NCBI GenBank assembly: GCA_947259435.1
Contig: CAMYMP010000651.1
Coordinates: 1 to 6,036 of the forward strand
Length of the DNA: 6,036 nt
Direction of reading: 5' to 3'
DNA from: an uncultured Woeseiaceae bacterium
GTDB taxonomy: Bacteria > Pseudomonadota > Gammaproteobacteria > Woeseiales > Woeseiaceae
Part shown: in pieces, positions 1 through 4,914 of the stretch
How positions within the stretch are numbered: position 1 is the stretch's first letter
Layout: each line of letters opens with the position of its first letter
Translations under genes and position numbers: made by a program
The notes under the pieces: model-generated
What the model saw: the letters and a program-made list of their open reading frames with translations, nothing else
Told to the model about the DNA's origin: nothing
Databases searched by the model: none

Positions 1-447
1 TTAGCTATCACGCTTCGCTGCGTCGGCGGCGGCCGAAATCTCCTGCAGCCCGTCGAGGACCTGGCTCCACAGCTCTGCGTCGACCGCTTGCTTCAGGCCC
101 GCATAAGCGACCGCCACCTGCGGCATGATCTCGGCCTGCAGGTTGCGGCCTTTATCGGTCGCGACAACATAGACGACACGGCGATCGCTGTCAGAACGCT
201 TGCGCGCCACAAGGTCCATCGAACTCAGGCGGTCGACGATGCCGACGAGGCTCGGCGTTGCAATCAGCGTCAGCTTCGCCAACTCCCCCAGCGCGATTTC
301 TTCGCGTTCCCAGAGCACCCGCAGCACCCGCCCCTGCGGCTCCGTGAGTCCAAAGTCATTGAATATCTTGCGGAACCTAGGCATAACTGCGTCCAGCGTG
401 CGGTGCAGCATCATTGGCAGAGAGCGGCTGAACTGTTGTATCGCCAT
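1..447 (-). CDS. MarR-family transcriptional regulator, HpaR-like
   Basis: A 148-residue winged-helix DNA-binding protein, the normal MarR length. Visible parts are an N-terminal dimerisation helix (about 5-30), the LTEPQGRVLRVLW segment (34-46), a helix-turn-helix ending in ATPSLVGIVDRLSSMDLV (about 63-80), and the beta-wing with SDSDRR (85-90). C-terminal helices follow from about 105. The spacing and the 'PSL.GI..R' recognition helix resemble HpaR/HpcR repressors of 4-hydroxyphenylacetate catabolism; that closeness is from memory and the ligand is unknown. I chose ATG at 447 because it gives family length. An in-frame ATG at 477 would add ten residues but lies inside a candidate -10 box. 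The frame stays open further upstream, but only by running into the divergent reductase. No clear Shine-Dalgarno precedes either ATG. The TAA stop occupies bases 1-3. It probably represses itself and the divergent reductase. Confidence 0.9.
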   Translation of the reverse strand: MAIQQFSRSLPMMLHRTLDAVMPRFRKIFNDFGLTEPQGRVLRVLWEREEIALGELAKLTLIATPSLVGIVDRLSSMDLVARKRSDSDRRVVYVVATDKGRNLQAEIMPQVAVAYAGLKQAVDAELWSQVLDGLQEISAAADAAKRDS

Positions 448-487
448 AATTGAGAAATTAGTTAATATATGAATCATTTTAATCTTA
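448..487. promoter_or_regulatory. Divergent promoter/operator region between MarR gene and flavin reductase
   Basis: This 40-bp gap is strikingly AT-rich compared with the genes on both sides. It contains a perfect inverted repeat ATTA-GT-TAAT at 457-466 and an odd palindrome ATGA-A-TCAT at 469-477. MarR proteins bind such short AT-rich palindromes as dimers, and a divergent gap is where autoregulators usually bind. For the MarR gene, a possible sigma-70 promoter reads TTATCC, 17 bases, then TAAAAT (minus strand, -10 at 481-476). That would place transcription start near 469 and the 457-466 repeat in the early transcript. The reductase promoter is less clear. The palindromes are seen directly; operator and promoter roles are inferred. 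Confidence 0.5.
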
Positions 488-1009
488 ATGAATAATTCGG
501 ATAACACAAGCGAGCCAGACAATGGCTCTGCCACAACGCCGCCGGGGCTGCGCCAGTCGCTCGGCCGATTTGCGACGGGCGTGACCGTGGTGACGTGCCT
601 GGGCAGCGAGGGCCCCTGCGGCATCACCGCGAACAGCTTCAGTTCCGTGTCGCTCGACCCCCCGCTGGTCTTGTGGAATATCGCGAAGGTGTCGAATTCC
701 CTGCAGGCGTACCTGGATGCGGAGTATTTCGCGATCAATGTCCTGAGCGCCGAACAGCAGCCGCTGTCTGCCCATTTCGCGTTGTCCGATCACACCTTGT
801 TCAACGGCATCGACTTCGAAGATTCCGCGCGGGGCGTACCCATCCTTCCCGGCACGATCGCGTGTTTCGAGTGCCGGACGCACACGGTCCACGAGTGCGG
901 CGACCACTACATTATCGTCGGCGAAGTCGAGACGCATCGCTCTAGCGGCGGGCAGCCTTTGCTTTTTTGCGGCGGCCAGTACCTGGCAGTCGCCGATTCT
1001 GCCGACTAA
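488..1009 (+). CDS. Flavin reductase (DIM6/NTAB, HpaC-like) of a two-component monooxygenase
   Basis: A 173-residue protein of the FMN-binding split-barrel flavin reductase family, which uses NAD(P)H to reduce free FMN or FAD and passes it to a partner oxygenase. Family signatures appear in order: FATGVTVVT (28-36), GITANSFSSVSLDPPLV (45-61), FAINVLS (81-87), LFNGIDF (104-110), GDHYIIVGEV (138-147) and LLFCGGQYL (158-166). About 20 polar residues precede the domain. HpaC, the reductase of 4-hydroxyphenylacetate 3-hydroxylase, has this size and layout, and an HpaR-like regulator alongside supports a phenolic-compound role. The exact substrate and oxygenase cannot be named because no oxygenase gene is present. 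The ATG at 488 has no convincing Shine-Dalgarno; it is the only ATG in frame ahead of the domain. It is followed after 20 bases by the sulfotransferase remnant, so the two may share a transcript. Confidence 0.9.
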   Translation: MNNSDNTSEPDNGSATTPPGLRQSLGRFATGVTVVTCLGSEGPCGITANSFSSVSLDPPLVLWNIAKVSNSLQAYLDAEYFAINVLSAEQQPLSAHFALSDHTLFNGIDFEDSARGVPILPGTIACFECRTHTVHECGDHYIIVGEVETHRSSGGQPLLFCGGQYLAVADSAD

Positions 1010-1029
1010 TCGCCGCTCGGACCCTACTC

Positions 1030-1510
1030 ATGAAACCCAAGGTCTTCTGCATCGGTTTTCACAAGACAGGCACGACGAGCCTGGAACTTGCGCTGAAGAA
1101 ACTCGGCTATCGCGTCACGGGTTCGTTCGGCACGAAAGACCCCGCTATCGCAGACAAAGTGCACGAGATGGCATACGCGACGGTCGAAAACTTTGACGCG
1201 TTCGAAGACAACCCCTGGCCGATTCTTTACAAGGAACTGGACGAACGGTTCCCGGGCAGCAAGTTCATACTGACGCGCAGACCGGCCGAAGCCTGGATAA
1301 AAAGCCCGGTCAGAGACTTTGCAAGCACCGAAACTTCTCGAGTACTTCAAGGACCGTCCCGACGATTTGCTGATCTTCGACTTGCCGAAAGGCGACGGCT
1401 GGGAAAAGCTGTGTCCGTTTCTTGGACACGACATCCCGGACAAGCCGTTCCCGCATGCTAACAAAGCAAGCCTGTCGCGCAGCATAAAAAATTTCTTCAA
1501 AAAACTGTAA
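1030..1510 (+). pseudogene. Short sulfotransferase-family gene, internally deleted and frameshifted
   Basis: The first 102 codons encode a typical small sulfotransferase start. The 5'-phosphosulfate-binding loop is GFHKTGTTS (residues 9-17), with a DAFEDNPWP segment (56-64) and the 3'-phosphate motif region FILTRRPAEAWIKS (79-92). Homology in this frame stops at about RDFASTET (base 1335). The family C-terminus resumes one frame over, from about 1334: LLEYFKDRPDDLLIFDL, then KGDGWEKLCPFLG and PFPHANKA, ending at TAA 1508-1510. Intact relatives, as I remember them, carry roughly 30 more residues between these halves, including a PMR.WIYG-like stretch. This therefore looks like a deletion of about 90 bp of length 2 mod 3, not a one-base error. 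The product would be truncated and inactive. The start at 1030 is chosen because family homology begins there; no good ribosome site precedes it. Confidence 0.75.
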
Positions 1511-1515
1511 AAGGC

Positions 1516-2400
1516 CTAGTCGTCCTGGCTCTTGCGGATGAACTTGCGGATCTTCGTGAAAAAAGAATCCTTCTTGTAACGGCCTTTGACGATGTGCCGA
1601 ATCTGGCACACGTTGGGAATGTCGAGAGGCGTGCCGTGCGTGCCGATTAACCACCGGAACGCCCTGTCCTCGTAGGTCTTCATCCAACGCTCAGCTGGCG
1701 TCTGATAGTGCTTGATCGAATCGCAGTAGCCACAGGCACGCGCGATGTCGCCGTGTGTGATTTGGTGAGGCCCTTTGGCCTTCTTGCGCGGCCCGCCATA
1801 CGGCTTGAACCGGTCAATCGGAATCTCGAGCAGATTCGGGCCTTCGCGGCCCTTTTCGAGAATGGCGTCATCTTCGGGCAACAGCGATGTACCCAGCCCG
1901 ATATTCGGATGCACGAGGCCGTCGTCGCGACCTTGCAGCAGATCGGCCAGGGTATCGAGACAGTTCTCGTGAAAGATAATGTCGGCGTCGGTAAACCAGA
2001 TCCAGTCCGCATCGGTATTCTTGGCCGCCAGATTTCTGCCGATACTGCGGCGAAACAGCTTTTCCTTAGGCAGTGGCTGCCAGTTCCAGGTCACACCCGG
2101 GACCTCCATGCGGCCGAAGTAGTCGAGCACTCGCGTAACGACCTCATCTTCTGGCACGTGGAACACGGTCATCTTGATATCGAGCTTGTCCGTGCGGTGA
2201 TTGACCAGCGAGCTGAGCTGGTACGTCAGAAAGTGTCCGTAGCGCCAGCAGTGGCTGACGATCTCGAGCTTGAGCTTGCCGGTCTTTTTAGCCTTCTCGA
2301 CGGTTGACGGATCGACGTCACGGAACCACGAGACCGGCAACGCGCCCGATACAGCGACCCGATAAAACAGACTGACGACTGACTCACGGAACCCCGACAT
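1516..2400 (-). CDS. GT-A fold glycosyltransferase (GT2-like)
   Basis: A 294-residue cytoplasmic glycosyltransferase with no signal peptide; the N-terminus has a mildly hydrophobic stretch (about 8-24). The nucleotide-sugar domain begins around LKLEIVSHCWRYGHFLTYQL (43-62). RRSIGRNLAAKNTDADWIWF (117-136) leads into the DxD metal-binding motif FTDADIIF (136-143), which coordinates the metal and sugar diphosphate. HGDIARACGYCDSI (216-229) and YEDRAFRWLIGTHGTPLDIP (243-262) form the likely acceptor side, with a basic tail (about 272-291). Donor and acceptor cannot be assigned. The ATG is well supported: GGAG lies 6 bases upstream (complement of 2407-2410). It is the last gene of the minus-strand operon, 18 bp after the sulfotransferase. 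That pairing suggests both act on the same sulfated glycan or glycosylated product (inference). TAG stop at 1516-1518. Confidence 0.85.
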   Translation of the reverse strand: MSGFRESVVSLFYRVAVSGALPVSWFRDVDPSTVEKAKKTGKLKLEIVSHCWRYGHFLTYQLSSLVNHRTDKLDIKMTVFHVPEDEVVTRVLDYFGRMEVPGVTWNWQPLPKEKLFRRSIGRNLAAKNTDADWIWFTDADIIFHENCLDTLADLLQGRDDGLVHPNIGLGTSLLPEDDAILEKGREGPNLLEIPIDRFKPYGGPRKKAKGPHQITHGDIARACGYCDSIKHYQTPAERWMKTYEDRAFRWLIGTHGTPLDIPNVCQIRHIVKGRYKKDSFFTKIRKFIRKSQDD

Positions 2401-2418
2401 CGATAACTCCGTTTGACT

Positions 2419-3168
2419 TCATGCGGACCGGCGCAGACGGCGATACATCGCGACCTTGCGCAGCGCGTTGACATGTTGGGAAATTCGGGACCAGAAGTAC
2501 AGCTTCTCGGGGTAGCGACTCCTCGAAAAATCGGGCGTCACGGACTCGAGCACCTTCTCCCACTCGGCTGTGGCTTCATAGCCGCATTCGATCAGGTCCG
2601 GTGTCAGTGAACCGTGAATCACCTGCTGGCCTTTTATTCTCCCTGGATGCCGGGTCCAGACCCCGACGCTGGTTGGCGCGATCGGGCGCACACTGTGCAT
2701 CGCCGTGATCGATTTCTCCGACACTTTTGCGTACTCGTGATACGGAAATTGATCCGCAATCATCCGCTGGGTTGCATCAGGGTCGCGCACGAAATCTTCA
2801 TAGCGAACCTCGAGAAAGCGCTCGTGGCCATACAGTTGCTTCGCGTAGCCGTGCATCTGCCGCCACAAACGAATATTGGAGTAGTACATGTCCTTGTTCT
2901 TGCCATGGCGGCTGACAATGACATCGCGCGGGTCGCGAATCATATAGATAACGTAGAACTCGGGATCACTCTCGATGATCGCCCGCACGTACATCGTGTC
3001 CTTGGGTCGCTTGGTCAGCAAAATCTGGCCGTCCTCGGCGGACACGAGATTGAATCGGACCTCATGATCGTAATGCTTGTCGATCCTGAAGCACGTCACC
3101 ATGGCCTCGTGCAACAGCGTGGTACCACTGCGGGGCGAGCAGGCAACTATGTGAAGGTGTTTGAACAT
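2419..3168 (-). CDS. Sulfotransferase family protein, intact
   Basis: A 249-residue PAPS-dependent sulfotransferase-type protein, predicted to transfer sulfate from 3'-phosphoadenylyl sulfate to a hydroxyl or amine. The 5'-phosphosulfate loop is SPRSGTTLLHEAM (11-23). The 3'-phosphate motif is YMIRDPRDVIVSRHG (75-89), with the conserved RDPRD and Ser. The structural motif VRYEDFVRDP (121-130) follows, and then VGVWTRHPGRIKG (168-180), a common C-terminal signature near the PAPS site. No signal peptide or membrane anchor is seen, so it is probably cytoplasmic. It starts 9 bp after the FAH-family stop and ends 18 bp before the glycosyltransferase, so the three are very likely cotranscribed. Its ribosome site is weak (GGCGGG directly before ATG), suggesting translational coupling. 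It is unrelated in detail to the broken + strand sulfotransferase at 1030-1510. The acceptor is unknown. Confidence 0.85.
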   Translation of the reverse strand: MFKHLHIVACSPRSGTTLLHEAMVTCFRIDKHYDHEVRFNLVSAEDGQILLTKRPKDTMYVRAIIESDPEFYVIYMIRDPRDVIVSRHGKNKDMYYSNIRLWRQMHGYAKQLYGHERFLEVRYEDFVRDPDATQRMIADQFPYHEYAKVSEKSITAMHSVRPIAPTSVGVWTRHPGRIKGQQVIHGSLTPDLIECGYEATAEWEKVLESVTPDFSRSRYPEKLYFWSRISQHVNALRKVAMYRRLRRSA

Positions 3169-3177
3169 CCCGCCGCT

Positions 3178-4020
3178 TTACTCATCGGCAATCGTGTTTT
3201 GCAACACGCCAATTTCCGAGATTGACACTTCAATCGTGTCGCCGGGCTTCATCCACACAGGTGGCTTACGCGCAAAGCCTACCCCGCCCGGGGTACCCGT
3301 CGCGATAACATCGCCGGGCTCCAGACGCGTGAACGTCGTGCAGTACTCGATCAGGGCCGGGATATCGAAGATCAGATCACCGGTGGATGAGGATTGCATT
3401 AACTCACCGTTGAGTCGGGTCTCCAAACGCAGATTCTCGACGTCTTCGACATCGTCTTTAGTCACCAGCCAGGGACCCATGCTGCCGCTGCCGGGAAAAT
3501 TCTTGCCCGCAGTGAACTGGCCCGAGTGACGCTGAAAATCGCGGATGCTGCCATCGTTCAAACAGCAGTAGCCCGCCACATAGTCGAGCGCGTCGGCTGC
3601 CGCGACACGATGCGCGCTGCGGCCGATAATGACGGCCAGCTCGCCTTCGAAATCGAACTTCTCCGAAACAGCCGGGCGAATCATGTCTGCGCCGTGGCCG
3701 ACAAAACTATCGGCAAAGCGCACAAATACCCATGGGTACTCGGGTAGCTCCCTGCCCATTTCGAGGACGTGCTTCCTGTAATTGGCGCCAATGCACAAAA
3801 CCTTGTTTGGATTCAGCACGCAGGGCAGGAACCCGATGTCATCAATGGACAGATTCGCTTCGAGTTTTGACGCAAGCCCTGCCACCCGATCCAACGCGCC
3901 ACATTGCAAAATATGTTTTGCGCTGCGTCCCGCGTCGTGATCGCTGAGGTCGATGACACGATCTCCTTGCATGACCCCCACTCGCGATTGCCCATCAAGG
4001 AGAAAACTCACCAATCGCAT
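3178..4020 (-). CDS. Fumarylacetoacetate hydrolase (FAH) family protein
   Basis: A 280-residue FAH-fold protein, full length for single-domain members. An N-terminal beta region (MRLVSF...RVIDLSD, 1-27) precedes the catalytic domain, which opens at NPNKVLCIGANYRKHVLEMG (70-89). The predicted metal ligands are present: Glu125 and Glu127 in DFEGELAVIIG, and Asp156 in CCLNDGSIRDFQ. FTAGKNFPGSGSMGPW (169-184) holds the conserved Lys173, and GDVIATGTPGGVG (236-248) closes the site. Relatives hydrolyse, decarboxylate or isomerise 2-oxo/acylpyruvate compounds from aromatic ring cleavage (fumarylpyruvate, homoprotocatechuate intermediates) or sugar-acid breakdown; the substrate cannot be told from sequence. 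The start is supported by AGGA (complement of 4028-4031) 7 bases upstream. It sits 12 bp behind a small membrane ORF and 9 bp ahead of a sulfotransferase. Its catabolic type fits the HpaR/HpaC-like pair nearby. Confidence 0.92.
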   Translation of the reverse strand: MRLVSFLLDGQSRVGVMQGDRVIDLSDHDAGRSAKHILQCGALDRVAGLASKLEANLSIDDIGFLPCVLNPNKVLCIGANYRKHVLEMGRELPEYPWVFVRFADSFVGHGADMIRPAVSEKFDFEGELAVIIGRSAHRVAAADALDYVAGYCCLNDGSIRDFQRHSGQFTAGKNFPGSGSMGPWLVTKDDVEDVENLRLETRLNGELMQSSSTGDLIFDIPALIEYCTTFTRLEPGDVIATGTPGGVGFARKPPVWMKPGDTIEVSISEIGVLQNTIADE

Positions 4021-4032
4021 GTGTCAATCCTG

Positions 4033-4213
4033 TCAGCTTAGGCGCTCAATAAAAAAAGCCAGGGCAAACGCGCTGAGCGCTGCGAATCCGGCCCAATGCC
4101 ATACTAGCAGGGAGCTCGTTGGCTTGTAATGCGGCGCAATCTCTGCGGATGTCGCGGCGCGATAGTTGTAGTAAGCCAGCGCCGGGGCCAAGCCGCGCAA
4201 ACCACCTGATCAT
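4033..4213 (-). pseudogene. Small single-pass membrane protein gene, probably frameshifted near its start
   Basis: An excellent Shine-Dalgarno and ATG (4213-4211) start a frame giving MIRWFARLGPG and then an Arg-rich, unprotein-like sequence to TGA at 4048-4046. One frame over, the same DNA gives a far more convincing protein: LAPALAYYNYRAATSAEIAP, then HYKPTSS, then the hydrophobic helix LLVWHWAGFAALSAFALAFF, ending IERLS and TGA at 4035-4033. Reading TT instead of TTT in the TGG-TTT-GCG run would join them as MIRWLRGLAPALAYYN..., 59 residues in all. So either a one-base insertion inactivated the gene, the sequence has a homopolymer error, or translation starts at TTG 4191 (52 residues). The in-frame stop lies 12 bp before the FAH gene, as expected for its operon partner. 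I do not recognise the family. Confidence 0.5.
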
Positions 4214-4216
4214 GTG

Positions 4217-4226
4217 CCCTCCTCCT
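4217..4226 (-). promoter_or_regulatory. Strong Shine-Dalgarno of the small membrane gene
   Basis: On the minus strand this reads AGGAGGAGGG, and the GGAGG core lies 7 bases from the ATG at 4213. It is the best ribosome site in the window. It argues that translation starts at that ATG, so the frame mismatch with the membrane-like reading frame needs explaining. Confidence 0.7.
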
Positions 4227-4234
4227 GCAAAAAC

Positions 4235-4243
4235 CATATATCA
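4235..4243 (-). promoter_or_regulatory. Candidate extended -10 promoter of the minus-strand operon
   Basis: The minus strand reads TGATATATG, an extended -10 (TGn plus TATATG, 4 of 6 to TATAAT) in an AT-rich stretch just upstream of the ribosome site. No good -35 lies at the right distance. Start of transcription would be near 4228, giving a leader of about 15 bases. This is the only promoter-like element I see ahead of the four-gene operon; it is weak evidence. Confidence 0.3.
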
Positions 4244-4342
4244 AGAGTCAAAAAAGTCGAAACCGTAACCTATGGCCGTAAGTAATAACGCCTATTTAGA
4301 TGGACCAATTGCTCGCCTACTCTGCTTGATAGGGGCTGGCCC

Positions 4343-4408
4343 ATGCCATATCCCGCGAAAACTTACTGCATCCGAGGCTACGAGAAACGGCATGCTCAGA
4401 GTGAATAA
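4343..4408 (+). CDS. Possible 21-codon leader ORF ahead of the hydrogenase protease
   Basis: The ATG at 4343 is preceded by AGGGG with a 7-base spacer. It encodes 21 residues, beginning MPYPAKTYCIRGY and ending RHAQSE, and stops with TAA at 4406-4408, three bases before the protease ATG. The peptide is basic and soluble-looking with one cysteine; I recognise no family. The good ribosome site and tight spacing would suit translational coupling, since the protease has only a weak ribosome site of its own. It may equally be chance or the remnant of a longer gene, because the frame is open upstream to a TAA at 4286-4288. Confidence 0.3.
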   Translation: MPYPAKTYCIRGYEKRHAQSE

Positions 4409-4411
4409 CAG

Positions 4412-4870
4412 ATGCGGCCGACTAATACCAAAACGCTAGTGGTGGCGGTTGGCAATGTCCAGCGAGCCGATGAAGGCGCCGGTGTGCATGCGCTGCGCTA
4501 CCTCAGGAAGCACTACGACCTTCCAGGCACATCCTACATCGAAGCCGATACTGCCGGCTCCACTCTCGCTGCTGAAGTAGCCGCCGCAGATCACCTGATT
4601 ATTTTGGACGCTGCACAGATCGACGCGGACCCTGGCACGATCCGGGTTGTCGAGGGGGTCGACCTTGCCGATCTCGACGGCAAGCTGCCGGCCCGTTACG
4701 CACTGATCAGCATACAGCCCGGTCAACCCGGATCAGGCGGCTCGCTTAGCGAGACTGTACGCCGTTCGCTGCCGAAGGCCGCCGGAAATGCGGCAACGCT
4801 CATTCAACGATGGCGGCGAAGCGAGTCCGTATTTTCCACTGGATTACATTCCCTGCCGAATTCGGTCTGA
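4412..4870 (+). CDS. [NiFe]-hydrogenase maturation protease (HyaD/HybD/HupD type), internally shortened
   Basis: A 152-residue member of the peptidase M52 family, which clips the C-terminus of the hydrogenase large subunit after nickel insertion. LVVAVGNVQRADEGAGVHAL (9-28) matches the GN...DEG.GV signature with Glu21, equivalent to HybD Glu16. A typical D-TAG turn follows (EADTAGSTLA, 44-53), and HLIILDA (61-67) carries Asp66, equivalent to HybD Asp62. PGTIRVVEG then runs almost directly into VDLADLDGKLPARYALISIQ. The region holding the third nickel ligand (HybD His93, in SPHQLGLADVL) is missing, apparently by in-frame loss of roughly 15-30 residues. The family C-terminal part remains (SLSETVRRSLPKAAGNAATL, 111-130), with an atypical tail. 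Cleavage activity is doubtful. It converges on the NrfD/HybB-type gene with 44 bp between stops. The ribosome site is weak (GAG about ten bases upstream). Confidence 0.8.
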   Translation: MRPTNTKTLVVAVGNVQRADEGAGVHALRYLRKHYDLPGTSYIEADTAGSTLAAEVAAADHLIILDAAQIDADPGTIRVVEGVDLADLDGKLPARYALISIQPGQPGSGGSLSETVRRSLPKAAGNAATLIQRWRRSESVFSTGLHSLPNSV

Positions 4871-4914
4871 ACACCTCGAATAACGCGCTTAGGCCGGCGG
4901 ATAGAACCGGTGGT

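Noticed and set aside
448..738. Longer N-terminal extension of the MarR protein
   Set aside because: The open frame runs upstream through the divergent flavin reductase coding sequence and gives no MarR-like residues; family homology begins near 447.
1484..1516. Possible bidirectional terminator between the convergent sulfotransferase remnant and glycosyltransferase
   Set aside because: The stretch has A-runs but I find no GC-rich stem, and only 5 bp separate the stops.
1708..2307. Long + strand open frame opposite the glycosyltransferase
   Set aside because: It mirrors a gene with clear DxD and family motifs on the other strand and has no recognisable domain of its own.
2614..3225. Long + strand open frame opposite the sulfotransferase
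   Set aside because: It is antisense to a sulfotransferase with both PAPS motifs intact, and its product shows no family features.
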